Shown piece by piece: positions 10,485 to 23,237 of a stretch of DNA of 64,000 nucleotides. The translations under genes were made by a program, and so were the position numbers. The first letter of the stretch is position 1; each line of letters opens with the position of its first letter. Origin of the DNA: Poronia punctata (taxonomy: Eukaryota; Ascomycota; Sordariomycetes; Xylariales; Xylariaceae); NCBI GenBank assembly GCA_022579005.1, contig MU401632.1, positions 1 through 64,000 on the forward strand. Reading direction: 5' to 3'. The notes under the pieces are model-generated. The model was not told the origin of the DNA. It did not search any database and was given only the letters and a program-made list of their open reading frames with translations.

Positions 10485-13400
10485 GGGGTCCTATTATTTA
10501 GACTTTCAGAAGTATGAGAGACGAGAGACGAGAGACGAGTTAGACAAGAAGCCGTCTGTCTAAGTGGGAACTTATATGTATGTATTTCATAGAGTCATAC
10601 AGCGACCCATTTTTCCATCAAGATGACGAGAAAACGTCAAGCTTGGAACAAGGTGTGGGTGTGCTTTTCTTACGGTTTGGTCATGGAGGATACCCAGAGA
10701 TTTTCCAGGTGCTTCGTTTTTAGACAAGGTAGAAATGAAAGGAAACAACCATAAATCACATGTCTGTCTACCAGAGTACTTGCAGAAAGGATAGAAACTC
10801 GGTCCATATCCGTGTATATATGCTCGTATATGCCCGACGTATGTCCCCTCTCTCTCCTATAACAACAGGCAGACCCCATCTACTTAACCTTCACTACATT
10901 GCAAAAAGTCCCACATGGAGCAGGCTATCTGGCATATATACGTCACACGTATATATCATATGCCAAAATTCAAAAAAAAAAACAAGAGGGGCATGACACG
11001 GATATTACAGAATGTCTAAACTGGATACTGCGGTGGTCGTGAATCAAGCATTAGGTTAGTTAGTTCACCCTCTTACAGAAGAGAGACGAACGTCTGCTCA
11101 TTCTTGACAGGCCAGGAGGTATGATATTAGCTAAGAACCCCTAGGTTTTAAGGTTGCAACAGTGTTGTGTTTATTCTTTTGGTGGTGCGGCTTGTGTAGG
11201 TAATAATATTCCGGCATGTTTTTTTGGGTTAGGTCATCATACATTTTTGTTACCTGGCTGCTGGGATCAGTTCTGCTTGCTTGTCTGTCTATGTACTACC
11301 GACAATGGGCGTTACGGGTCTTTGTTGTTACTTGCCTGTAACTTACATATTACTTGAAGATAGGTATTTACTCGATCTTGGAAGAAGTCATGGTTGTAGG
11401 AGACTCTGTTGTTGTTTGGCCTTGATGAGCAACCCGGAGTAATAGGTATATATATCGTGTTTGGGTATACGACCTCTCAGTAGTACGTTCCATTTTATAT
11501 GCTGCAACGTACTGTAGATAATGTGTACTCGCAGATGGCCAGGACGTGACATATGTAGGTTAGGCTGATAGGCAGTCTGCAGCGTCCCAAGGAAGACTCC
11601 GGAAGAGGCAATGGATTCACCATCACAGAAATCCGAACCGGGGGCTTTCACCGGGCCAACGTGTGATTCATTCGTGGAGTGCTTACGCATGTTACATATT
11701 TAGGTAGTAATCTACCTACCCGGTAGACTATCCACGTACAAGGCGTAGATATTGCCTATGTATCTCCCAGAATCAGAATATTGCTTTTACCTCGGGATGC
11801 AATTTGGTGCGAGATTACCAACCTAATGTATTGTAACGTAGATGAGTTACAGCATGCTTTTAAGGTGTAACCCCAACCTGAGCAAAAAAAGGGAATTATC
11901 CATCAATTAAACTTACATTGTAGCCATATTGCTGATGCTTCAAGTCGTAGTGGTTGAGTGTTTGCGGGGTAGCGTATATGCTAATCCGAGCTTGCCTACT
12001 CGTATATGTCCTGGTTGTTTCCCTTCCCTAGCCGTTGTATGCTTTCCTGTTGAAACCAACGGCCCTATTTGGGTTGCATGTAAACATATCTATCCGAGGA
12101 TTAAAGGCTCCCTTCCACAGCATCTGCATGCGTAAAGTTGAGGATTGTTAAGTTCATTTCCCAAAAGACAGAATTAAAGCGGTGGGTGACAACGCTGTCT
12201 GTCCCTCAGTCATCCCTTGGCCGAGCAGAACCGAGTTCGCAGGTTTGGCAGTGTCTGCTGCCTGCCTGCCATGCCTGCCATGCCTGCCATGCCTGCCTGA
12301 CCACTGGGCTGTACGTAGTACCTACCTTAGTTAAAGTGATATATGCAAGCTGATACTTACGCTCCTTCCTATTCAAATAGATGGTTGACCGTTCCCACCG
12401 GTTCAGTAAGACAGAGTGGCTTGCCTTGTGGCAGAAGAGCGTTGATATGCAAAAGAGACAACGTTCTTCTCTAGTGCAGTGAGTGTACACCCTTTTCGGA
12501 TTTATCCAGGCGATAAGATGTGTATGATAGACATACGTATAGTGGGCGATACTATGTGATTGTCGGCCTTTTACGGCCCTTTGATCCGCAATCAATCCCA
12601 CGCTGAGTCTTACTCTTGACAATAGATGTTGTGTTGGACACAGGACCCAGTAGGGTAATATTTACAAAAGCTGGGGCTGTATGTCGGCTATCGTGTTATC
12701 GTCTGTTGTTATCGCAACAAGATGGAAAGACTCCAACAGAGGTACTCCGTGCATACAATATGTTATGCTTCCGCACCACGGCAATGAACGTGGAGACACA
12801 TGTCCAATAATGGGGAATAGCATGGCAAAACTGTGACTTCATAATTTGTTGCCAAGACAGGGTCTGCTAGGGTCGGGGTAGGGCATAGGGGCCTGCGTGT
12901 GGCTCCAACCGAAGGATGTGGGTGACTTGGTAATTATGAATTCTGTCTTGCGTTGGATGGTGTGAATTGTATACAAAAGGCTTCCCTCTCACGACTGCCC
13001 CCTTACACCTTCCCCAGTGCCCTAGCGGGGACCCCATCTGCTAGAGACAATTAGGTTGTCAGAAGGAGGGGATTGGTGTTGTCAACTTGCCACGGAGTTG
13101 TTCCACTTGACATTGTCTTCACCTAGATTAGATAGATCAAGGCAGTGCACCAATATGGGATCCATTTGGGATTGGTACCTGCCTTCCAGTATCAAGGACA
13201 GATGCATACTGTAATGTGCTACTTTAAGACCGGTGCCACCTACCGTGTACGTGACAAAGCAGATGAGTACATCATGAACATGATGTGGATAGACAGGTAC
13301 ACGTACTATATCTGCAATTTCATACACTTCGATCCAAGCTCTACACGTAAATCAAGCCTTGCAAGGCAGTGTTATCTTCTTACGTGTACATGCATAGAGA

Positions 13401-16400
13401 AATGTTGGTTTGGCCGTAATGAACTCGAGTTTCTCGCCTACATTAAATGGTAGTAGGCAACAGCAAATAATAAGCCGTCCATTTGAGAGGGTGAGCACTA
13501 GACCAGCAGGCATTTGTACTCATCAGGTCATCAGGTAACCAGGGCATGACTGTGCTACTGTGTTGCTGTTGACTATTCACGCTGTAACACTATTCCATCA
13601 CTAGAAATGTATCTAAATGTACTCAAGCACATAAATAACTGTGTCTGTTACAGATATAGACATGGGGCTTATTCTTTCTCCATTTGGCAGTGAAAATAGG
13701 GGCCGGGGGCTCAGATCCAGTCGGACAATATATGAATTGCCACCGCAATATTAATTGGCCCGCCTAACAACATCAGTCAAGGTAAAATGATCCCTACGAG
13801 TACTTGTACTTGGTAGAAGACAAGACAATGCTATTGTTTTATATGGCAATAAGCAATTACCTACGTAAGGTTAGGTAGGCAGTATTGTAGCGGTTCAACC
13901 TTGATTGCGTATGCTTTTCGAGGCCCTGTTCGTCCCTAAAATGACAGCGTAAAAAATTCACACCACTACTGGTCTAAGTCTGGAGCCGAGTCTGTAAACA
14001 CTGGACAGGAGCACCAAGGTGAGGGGTTGATGCATCTAACCTGACATCCCAGCAAACGGCTGCACGGGGTGTACTTGGCCCTGACCCGGGGCATATGGAC
14101 AACAGGGTCCAAGTAACCTAGATCAGGAAAGAGGACATTCTGGAAGGGAACCTGGACACCTGGAATACCCTACCTGCCTACGTACACTCGACGTCTATCA
14201 AAACGCCGGCAGCCAAGTTCACAATTTCCTTGTACACGTACAGTATATCGTCATTATATAATATCAACGGTCCCATTACTTGTGGTCTGATAAATAGAGA
14301 GGTTATTGTCCAGTAGTTGGTGATAGTAGTAATGCAAATTTAGCCAATGTAATCCCATAATTCCTCCAGAGGCAAATTGTATGTCTGGTTATCTGCCTGT
14401 GTAGGCAGTCTCTTTTTCAACTTGTGGAGGGCTTCTCCCATCACAAAAGGCCTTAAACAACCTGCGAAGACGACTGGACAACGTCGAAAAATCCTTTGGC
14501 TCCGGGGCCTTACACGTAGATATCATCCACGTATTATGCCATCTTCTTTCAACGCTGATACGTATTAAGCCTCTTTGGTTGTAAGCTCTGTCAGTATATA
14601 TACCTACCCAACAAATAGAATAGGTTTGGCAGCTGCCTTTGGAACTATGCTTCAGTGTTGCCCAGGACATTCGTCAGCTCTTTCTAGGCTAGGAAAGATA
14701 GGATGAGCGGGATTTAATAACCACCGGCCTCGGATAAGTTAACCTTGAAGGTTCTACTCTCTGCTGGGAAATCATCTACAAATACAGATGCGTCTGCCGT
14801 ACAAAGGACGTCTTACTTGAGACTTGTTGACCCAGATCGGAGTAGTAGACAGTCACAACAGCTCAGAAGGATTTGGTCAAGACAAGGTACTGCAATTACC
14901 ACCTTTCAGGTTACTTGTGAGTTCCCGTCCAAGATGGATGGTATTCGCAGGTATGAAAGTCAGATTGATTGACTTGTGGTCGGTAGAATGTACCTAGTGT
15001 ATGTGGATAGAAATGGTAATAGTAAGGACTCCTTACTAAGGAGGCAGGACAGCCACACAGACAGGCAGGATTTGAAGAGGTACAGAATGCACAGATCAAC
15101 TACAAGTATGCCGCCGACTGTCTGTTAGAAAAAGATGAGGGCTAGAAATCAAGAGGTCAGTTTAATGCGCAAAGACTCCAATGCATGTTCTATTCTATTG
15201 TTGAACAGGCAACTGGTGTATAAATCCGATGACTAGTGTTGTCCGTGATACATGCACATCACCTGAGACCTGGCAAGTTTTGGTACAATAAGGGCTTCAT
15301 GACCTGTTGGCATGCCTGGGCACCTACTCGTAGGTAAGAGCATCAAGGGCCACCTACATGTACTGTAAGTAGTAGAATTTTAACGTCTATATTATAGTTA
15401 GCCTGTACTGTAAGATAGTGCATGTACTTTTGCATTTCCAGTGCACACTGTAACCAGCCCAGTAGGTGTAATACCTTAGGTCAGGTACTTTAAGTACTTT
15501 AAGTATCCTGGATGCCTGGGCGGTACCTGCTGTGACAAACGGTCTGTCCCGACTCCCGAACCCTCCCCATGCGGTGTCCTCGGCCCACAAATCCGCCACA
15601 ACCTTACCACAACTACCCTCAATACAAGCTCGAAAACAGATAACCCAATCTTCGTGTAGAGAAGGCTTATTAACAAGCAGAAATAGAAACCTACGCACCG
15701 GGTTGCTTGAATTTTATATCCCTCTACTTTTACAAAGCAATTTTGAGCTATCGAGCCTCGGTGCCCTGCCAAATCCAACCGACAAAAATCAAACAAGCGT
15801 CCGTCAGCGACAAGGCTCTGCGCCCCGAGTACTCTAGAGACCCTGCTATCTCCCACGCCGTAATCAGTTCGAATGCCCGCCTACAATAGCCCTCGTTCTT
15901 TGAACGACTTGTAAGGGTAGAAGCTCGACCAACGCAGAAAACCCCAATCGAAGATATTCGATACTGTCTTTCTTCACTCGAGGGATATTTCAGAGTCCCA
16001 ACAGAAAACGGGACCATCACTTGCTATAAGTGCACAACCTTGTGTGTTTTCCACACATTCCCTGTTCCTTTCCTCAGTTCTTCAGCAACAAGGTCCAGAA
16101 GGTTCTGTCTAGCGTTTTGTTCCGCTATAATGCCCTAAGACGACAGGTGTCCCTGCGCTATTTCCGGCAACAGTGTCATCAATAGCATCTGTATGGTCTG
16201 AGCTTCTACCACATGTTACCTCTACTACCTGTACTACATAGTAGGTAGTACCTACGCCAAACTCTTGCTGTTGCCCTAGGTACTGTGGAGAAATTAGGTC
16301 ACCAAGCCGCGGGAAAATACCAAGTAGTTTCATTTCTGGGCCAAGTCAGCACCCTCCAGGGCTTCCAAGCCACTGCAATTCCTCGACTAGCAGGCCAACC

Positions 16401-16612
16401 AAACTGCTAGACACGATAGGTAGACGGGCAAGTGTCTAATCAAACGATAGGACGGCGAGGGCCACCCATTGGTTTCAACCCGAATCGACTCTCCAGCGGC
16501 AGCAACAAATCCTCTCTTATTCCCTAGCACCGCTTCGTTTTCTGTCCGCTTGTCTTTCTCCTGCCTCGCGGTCTGAACCACGACTGACATTCCCTCGACG
16601 CACAAAAGCAGA
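10485..16612. other. 6.1-kb gene-free spacer
   Basis: No coding region is supported across about 6 kb. The longest frames (13145-13453 +, 12206-12622 -, 15476-15856 -) lack domains, codon character and plausible exon partners. A 9-bp tandem repeat lies at 12259-12299, and copies of the TACGAGTA-type 8-mer occur at 13795 and 15325. The last few hundred bases (about 16030-16612) are pyrimidine-rich and probably hold the promoter and 5' UTR of the LAMMER kinase gene. A long noncoding transcript or far-upstream 5' exons are possible but not visible. Confidence 0.45.
12259..12299. repeat. Short tandem repeat, 9-bp unit ATGCCTGCC
   Basis: At least three perfect head-to-tail copies of ATGCCTGCC, flanked by partial GCCTGCC units. 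It lies in the gene-free spacer and probably reflects replication slippage; no function is suggested. Confidence 0.8.
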
Positions 16613-19077
16613 ATGTCAACACCAACGACAGCCACGGCCACATTGCCTCCGCATTATCGCCATCACCATCACCCTCCCCCCCATCACCATTACCCGCCAT
16701 ACCAGGCGCTGCCAGCCAACGGCGCCCCTTACCGCCCTGTCGCTTCAGGCGGGAACCCTACCCTCCCCACCCCTTCTTCGACGGCTTCGAAGGCCACTGT
16801 TCCCAATCGACAAGTAGCACAACCACTACCACGACTTAGAAATTGTCTGCAGCCGGCAGCTCATTCATCTTATACGCCCAATTCGGCCTACGAAATTACT
16901 TTTGATGGAACGACAGCCACCGTAGTACCTACTGGATATATTTCTCCGAGAACACATTCTACTCCTCACTCGGAAGCACAACAAAGCAGCATGTCGCTCT
17001 CGAGCCTTCCCGCGCCCCAGGGGCATGCAGAAAGCCAACCGAGGAAACGCCGGAGATCGAAAGAGCCGGATTGGGACAAGTTCTATGAACACGGCCTACC
17101 CAAGGAGATCATTGTGATAGAAGACACGCCCGAACCAGATGCCAAAACTGCCGTTGCCGCACCGTCTAAAACCTATCCGAATGCCCCCGTCACCAGCTCG
17201 ACCGGGGTTGCGAATACCCGCCACGCCGCTAAGAGACGAAGGAAGGAAGAGGACCTGCCTAATGAAAAATTATATGAGGCTAGTTTGATCGGCTCGTATC
17301 AACCGGCCTCAAACAGTGGCTCTGCTTCGACGGACCGTACCACGGCTTACACAACCACTGCGCCTACTTCCCTGTCATCGAACGGGCAATATGATTACGA
17401 GGCTCCGCAGACAGGGCAAAAGAGGAAACGTACGCGGCAACAGATCGCCCAGGATGCAAAACGAAGAGAGCTCGAGGTGCTTGGTGACGGGTTTCAGGAA
17501 TATCAACCTCCAACAAAACCCATCAAGAAATCCGGAGAAGTCCACGTTCGTCCCGTGACCGATGTGAGCAATTTCTTTGCCCTCTTGTTTCTAAGCCGAG
17601 TCGAGTCCTAACCACGGTGTTCTATTCTAGCGGTCACCCCAGGCCAGTGTGAAGGTTGATGACGACGATGGTCACTACATCGTCGTGCCCGACGCAGACC
17701 TCACCCAACAATGTGCGTCTACGCCCTTTTCCCGTCTGATGACTCTTTGCAGCCTCTAATTCGCCAACTAGATCAAATCATAAGGCTTCTGGGCCAAGGT
17801 ACTTTTGGCAAAGTCGTCCAGGCCTTGGACCGGAGACGGAACAGCTTCGTTGCTATTAAAATCATCCGTGCAGTGCAGAAGTATCGGGACGCGAGCAGAA
17901 TCGAGCTTCGGGTCCTGCAGACCTTGAAAGCCAACGACAATGAAAATCGCAACAGGTGTATCCATTTGCGGGACTGCTTCGATTTCCGTGGACACATCTG
18001 TATAGTGATGGACCTGTTGGGATCGAGCGTCTTTGACTTCTTGAAGAACAACAACTTTGTCCCTTTCCCTAACAGTCAGATTCAGAGCTTCGCACGTCAA
18101 CTACTGACCAGCGTAGCATGTGGGTAATTCCGACCCGATCTTGAGTGTTCTCCCATTCTGATGCACGCTTCTTAGTCCTACACGACCTCAATCTGATCCA
18201 CACGGATCTGAAGCCGGAAAACATTCTCCTCTGCGATAACGCCTACCAGACTTTCACGTACAACCGGCGGATACCTTCTTCGGCGAACGGGCAGAACAGA
18301 CAGGCCACACAGCGGAAAGTGCTCCTCGACACGGAGATCCGTCTGATAGATTTTGGGTCAGCAACATTCGACGACGAATATCACTCTTCGGTCGTCTCGA
18401 CACGGCATTATCGTGCACCTGAAATCATACTCGGCCTTGGCTGGTCCTTCCCGTGCGACATCTGGAGTATCGGGTGCATCCTTGTCGAGTTCTTTACCGG
18501 TGACGCATTGTTCCAGACGCACGATAATCTTGAACATCTGGCGATGATGGAAAACGTCTGCGATAGACGAATCGACCCCCACCTCGTACAGATGGTTAAC
18601 AAGTCTTCAACGCGCAGTGTTGCCAACTCACCGGCCAAGTATGTCCCAGACGCACAGGAGCACAAACCAGGTACTAACCTTGACTCCAGGTTTTTCAAGC
18701 GGCTGAAGTTGGATTATCCCACACCCGAGACTACTAGGGCGTCAAGACGATTCGTCAGAAATATGAAGCGCCTCTGCGTAAGCGTGCTTCCCATGAGCTA
18801 AAAAAAAAAGAAGAAGAAAGGAGCTGGCTGTGACTGACACTCTATTGGACAGGACATCATTCCCTCGACTAGTCCATTTCTCCGCCAATTCCTCGATCTG
18901 TTGCAGAAGATCTTTGTGTACGACCCGGCGAAGCGAATCACAGCCCGAGAGGCGCTAGCACATCCATGGTTTCGAGAGCCTGCCATACCGGACGACGGAA
19001 CCGAGGCTATCAAGATTCGGTTGGAGCGCATGAGGGAAAACGACTATCATACGACTCGGGTCCCGGTTGGAGTATAG
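16613..19077 (+). CDS. LAMMER-family dual-specificity protein kinase (CLK/KNS1/Lkh1-like)
   Basis: Six exons: 16613-17563, 17631-17712, 17772-18119, 18176-18638, 18690-18777 and 18853-19077, total 2,157 nt, 718 aa. The N-terminal 340 residues are low complexity: His/Pro-rich from residue 10, Ser/Thr-rich, with basic nuclear-targeting patches ([20 protein letters not shown]). The kinase domain runs from about 345: glycine loop [15 protein letters not shown] (K374), HTDLKPEN (D471), DFG (519-521), STRHYRAPE and DIWSIGC. The diagnostic motif EHLAMME is at 580-586. LAMMER kinases phosphorylate SR-type splicing factors and, in fungi, affect growth, flocculation and stress responses. HTDLKPEN rather than HRDLKPEN is normal for this family. 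The first ATG of the open frame was chosen; homologues share a long disordered N terminus. The 6-kb spacer upstream could hold control elements. Confidence 0.93.
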
Positions 19078-20053
19078 TAGGAGCATTTGTTTATATCCAA
19101 GACAAGCAAAAGAACTGTGAACCTTGAGAGAGGGGGAACCAAGGTTGGTGGTGCATACGTTACGTGTTTTAGTCATATAGTCTTTTTCTTACTCGGCGTG
19201 GCATGCATGACAGCATCCAGACGGAGTTGTGGCACCACGCGTTTTATCGCAGTTATATCCAGGCGCGCCGGTTACTTTTACATAGATATATTGTCCAAGC
19301 CCAGTCATCAAGAGAGGACATACGCGTGCGAGATCGTTTCGACGATACTTTTCATATCCGCCCAACTGTAGTAACAGTCGACCGTACGAGAAGCCGGGCG
19401 AGATTCTTCATGACGGTCCAATCCACATAGGACTTGGGTGAATAGGTAGGTAGAGCTCGGAGATGGGGGGTTGGGTTAATACAAACTTCCCAAAGGTTTG
19501 TCCGAGTGAGTACGATTCCCGTCCCGAGCTGTTTGTATCACCTTCTACTATCACCCCACAGATGCCGCCACCGCTACCCCTTTACCCCCTTTCGGCTATG
19601 CTGCCTTGTTCGATTCAATGCCGGCCAGAACAAGGCACTTGTTCTCCATCGAGCTGCCTAGGACAAAGGCCACGATATTCTAAGACAAAGGGAAGGAAGG
19701 ATCTCCTAGTGCCTGGCGACAATCCAAACGTATTCAAAGCAGACGGGATCTTTGAAAAGACGGCCCTTGTCTTCACTTTGTCGAGGGGCGGGGCATGGAC
19801 TACCTCGAGATGTATAAATGTCGGCCGTACTACGTCTGGTTCGATGGGCCCCTACACATACATTTAGTGGTTCAGATGATCGTCACAAACTTGGCTGGAC
19901 CGATTTGAATCATACACATTGACTCTAACTTTATCAGCATATAGTGAAGGTCCCATTACTACGAGCCAAGCCATCTCGCTGGACCGAGATACTGACATAC
20001 CTTTCGCTTTCGCTTTCTCCTAGCATCCCGATTCTAGGCCAACTATAGCAAGG
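19078..20053. other. Intergenic between LAMMER kinase and the 727-aa protein gene
   Basis: Nearly 1 kb with no gene supported. The forward frame at 19463-19867 has no recognisable domain and looks like chance. Confidence 0.4.
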
Positions 20054-22237
20054 ATGAGCAATAAAATCGAAGACTTGTCAGACGACCAAGTCGTATGTCT
20101 AACTGGGCTGCTTGCCCGTCGACCGGAATATGGCATCGCCCTCCCATCAAGAAGATGGCTCGAGAGACAAGAGGAGAAGATTGCCGATCTTCCCAAGGAG
20201 CTACTCCACCGAACAAATCCGCTCAAGCGACTAGCCAAGAAAGTTGTCGATGCTATCGATCCCGAATTCTCGGCGCCTCGGGCGGTATTGTGCCCAACAC
20301 ATGCAAGCCTGAACCCCTTTTTGATCAGACACCTCTTTATGGCTGTTGCCTTTGAGGTGACGGTGCACACGGACTCGCTCCGTTCCTGGGCTGGTAGGAC
20401 ATCCGCTCCCGAGCTTTCCGCTTTCGTCGGCCGTCTGGACTCGATCGCGGCATTATGGACCGAACCGGCTCTTTTCGAACAGATATACGGCTTTCCACCT
20501 TTTGATAACCACCTCGTCTATGTCCAATCCAGGTGTGAGGCCTGTTGTCTCGCGGCCGTGGGGGCCAGCGGGCGAGCTCTTGCCGATGTCCGAGCCGCTC
20601 TCCTCGATCGCATAGAGCGAGACGGGAGCCGAACGCGCAAACGGGACTTGGAACCTCGCTTGTATCGTGTCGTAGAAGCTTGGATCGACCATCTCCGGAG
20701 AAATAGGGAAAAGGAGCAGCGAGCTAGACAGTGTAGGACCTGGAGCGACTCGATACTGGAGAAATTGAGGACGGCCAGACCCGACATCAGAGCTTGGCGA
20801 AAACAACAAAGGCGCATGCACGCCGACTTGAGAGCTTCCCGACGCTCCGTATACTCGGAGCTCAAGTCTACACGAGACGGGCCCAAACTCGTCCCTCTGC
20901 CGGTCGATCTGGTTAGAAAGCGGCGGACCAAACACGGCATACCCGTTGCGCTGTCGGATATCCAAGGAGCCGGAAGCCAAAGGGGATCTGCGGCGGACTG
21001 GTCTGGCGACGACAAGAGCCTGTATCGCGGGGACACTCTGTGTGACTATTCGGTAGTGAATCGGCGGCAACTGGCTGCGTACGATCTCCCCCATGGTGGT
21101 CGGCCTGGTGGGCCCGAACCGGCGCGGTTTAGTGGACCCAGTGCCGGTTCTCCAACCCGGTCTTTCATCGAGCGATTTGAGCAGGAAGTGAGGCTCGACA
21201 GTGACGCTGGGGCAGACCCTTACGATGATGATGACGACGACGGAGAGGCGGACGAAGAGGACGAAGAGGACGAAGAGGACGAAGAGCAGGACCTGGACGA
21301 CGAGCGAGATGTGGAACAGGAGGAACGTAGCCGGCGTAAAGTGCAACAGTGGTGGACTAACCAAGTGGCTGCTGCCTCGGGAATGGATCTCGGCGGGGAT
21401 GATTCCAAATCCATATTATCAATGGTACATCCTGCTTTCCAGGCCAACCAATCCGAAGCAGCCCTATCTGCTGTTCCGCCCCCGCTTCGAATCAAGAAAG
21501 ACAATGACCGGTCCTTCCGATCCCGCGTCGGGGCAGCAAGTGAATGGACAGATGTCACCGTTCATACGGAAGAACCCGGCATAACCGAGCCCGATAAAAG
21601 GGATGTACCCGCAGTACCAAGAGTGCCATCGAAATACCGGAACGGGGGACGGCGGGAAAATGAGAATCCCAGCCAGACGATGCCCTCGGATTTTCCACCC
21701 AACTCCCCTATCGATACTCCATCCAGGGAAGATAATGTGCCGTTAAACTGGCCAGCTCCGCCACAACGTCGTCCTCCACCGCCTGCGACTGAGAGGGAAA
21801 AGAAGCCAAACCCCAAGAGATATCTATTCGTGGACTCGGAGGCGGGCTCAACAGTCGACGCCCACCAGCGCGATTACATCCGGAATCGTCGCACCAACCC
21901 GATGAAAGACCTGTCGCCCGGAATGAATCCCTTTTCAAGCGGCAGACCTGGAAGCCGAAGCGCGAGAATGTCCATGCCAGCGGCCAGTAGTGTGTACAGT
22001 CAAGATACCGATCTGCCAGCTTCGGATGCAGTCCCGTCTCTACGTTCGTCTCACGGGAGTATGGCAGAGGAGTCGGAAATACATGAATCCAACACTTCGG
22101 CTCCGAGACGAAGCCGCCGCCGTCGTGATGCAAAGGACGACCAACACGTTGAGCCACAGGATTCGGCCATTTCTTCCCGACGGGCTCGGGATGATGCTTC
22201 CGATGTGACGAAACTCTCTGATTTCATGAGGTCTTGA
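20054..22237 (+). CDS. Uncharacterised acidic, partly disordered protein (727 aa)
   Basis: Single open frame without visible introns. I do not recognise a named domain. Residues 1-260 look folded and mostly helical: MSNKIEDLSDDQVVCLTGLL, then HTDSLRSWAGRTSAPELSAF and a Cys-containing stretch HLVYVQSRCEACCLAAVG near 160-180. Highly charged, probably helical sequence follows (RRNREKEQRARQCRTW, WRKQQRRMHADLRASRRS). About residues 390-425 form an acidic tract dominated by Asp and Glu, and the rest is Ser/Pro/Arg-rich and likely disordered, ending RRARDDASDVTKLSDFMRS. There is no signal peptide or membrane segment. The acidic tract with basic clusters could suit a nuclear or chromatin-associated protein, but that is speculation. 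The large antisense frame 20453-21364 is a shadow of it. Confidence 0.8.
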   Translation: MSNKIEDLSDDQVVCLTGLLARRPEYGIALPSRRWLERQEEKIADLPKELLHRTNPLKRLAKKVVDAIDPEFSAPRAVLCPTHASLNPFLIRHLFMAVAFEVTVHTDSLRSWAGRTSAPELSAFVGRLDSIAALWTEPALFEQIYGFPPFDNHLVYVQSRCEACCLAAVGASGRALADVRAALLDRIERDGSRTRKRDLEPRLYRVVEAWIDHLRRNREKEQRARQCRTWSDSILEKLRTARPDIRAWRKQQRRMHADLRASRRSVYSELKSTRDGPKLVPLPVDLVRKRRTKHGIPVALSDIQGAGSQRGSAADWSGDDKSLYRGDTLCDYSVVNRRQLAAYDLPHGGRPGGPEPARFSGPSAGSPTRSFIERFEQEVRLDSDAGADPYDDDDDDGEADEEDEEDEEDEEQDLDDERDVEQEERSRRKVQQWWTNQVAAASGMDLGGDDSKSILSMVHPAFQANQSEAALSAVPPPLRIKKDNDRSFRSRVGAASEWTDVTVHTEEPGITEPDKRDVPAVPRVPSKYRNGGRRENENPSQTMPSDFPPNSPIDTPSREDNVPLNWPAPPQRRPPPPATEREKKPNPKRYLFVDSEAGSTVDAHQRDYIRNRRTNPMKDLSPGMNPFSSGRPGSRSARMSMPAASSVYSQDTDLPASDAVPSLRSSHGSMAEESEIHESNTSAPRRSRRRRDAKDDQHVEPQDSAISSRRARDDASDVTKLSDFMRS

Positions 22238-23237
22238 GGTATTGTATTGTATTATATTGTATGAGACGGCGCTGGACGCTGTGCTGTAGCTACCTAGGTA
22301 ATTTGGTGAGTCTTTTCCTCACCTTTCATTGTTTGATACTTCTATCGCGCTTTTGTAGTGTATGCATCTGTCCATTCACGCATTGTAAATGTATTTCATA
22401 TAATTGGAGTTTGAAACTGAAAAGTTGGGTTTTCGCGTTGTAGATGATTGATTCTCTTGTTTCATGTAACCCAAACAATTTGTAGGTTTGTCTACCTCGT
22501 AAACTTTGACCAAGACACCAAAGTCTAGCAGGTATTTGTTTTTGTATAGTTGGCCTTGATCTTTTGATGCATCGTTTTCTAGGAGGTTTTCTCATTTACG
22601 AAAACCATACTTTACATTTCTTCTTTACTATATAACATAGCTTTAAGACAACAATCCTTACTGGTGGGTATAATTTGACTTGAGAACAATAGAGAGTCGA
22701 TGAATGTCCAACGTTTGCCGAACTAGGAGTCGAGAAGACGCTCCATGATGACCCTGTTTGTTTCCAAGACAGGGGCTTGCGTTGCCTCCGCGCAAAAGGA
22801 CAAAGAGTGATCTCTGTTGTTCTTGTCTTGATACAATTACAACAACATTATTTCAAAGCTGAATTCTCTATTGTTACAAGAAGCCTATCAGCTTTCTCGG
22901 AGGGCTTTGATATGTTATATATGAATCAGTCCACGACAGAGTTCTGTTTTGTTAGAAAGCAGTATGGCCCCTGTTGTATTGCCTTGTCTGCCTGTCTATT
23001 CTTTCCATCTAATCGCTTATTAACGTACGCGCAGTCTGCAGAGGTCAGATGGACACAAGGGTGGCAGTTGTTTCCAAAAATGAGGCCGTGAGGATCTGGC
23101 AGATGGATTATTTGTAACCATAAAAATACCAATATATTAACAATCCCCCAGTATATAAACCTCCCTTTCGTCATGTTTGATTAGGATAAAAAAAACCAAC
23201 CTTTCTGAAGCTGCCTCTATAACCCCCTAATATCCCA
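22238..23237. other. Intergenic, convergent gap
   Basis: About 1 kb between two genes that end toward each other; it should hold both 3' UTRs. T-rich sequence and one ACCTAGGT palindrome at 22292-22299 are visible. No gene or repeat is supported. Confidence 0.4.

Noticed and set aside
12259..12299. Possible CRISPR-like or regulatory repeat
   Set aside because: Perfect 9-bp head-to-tail units without spacers; simple tandem repeat.
13145..13453. 102-aa frame in the long spacer
   Set aside because: No similarity to any family recognised, no introns or neighbours to support it.
20453..21364. 303-aa open frame on the minus strand
   Set aside because: Lies wholly antisense to the 727-aa gene and mirrors its acidic and basic tracts as simple repeats; no domain.
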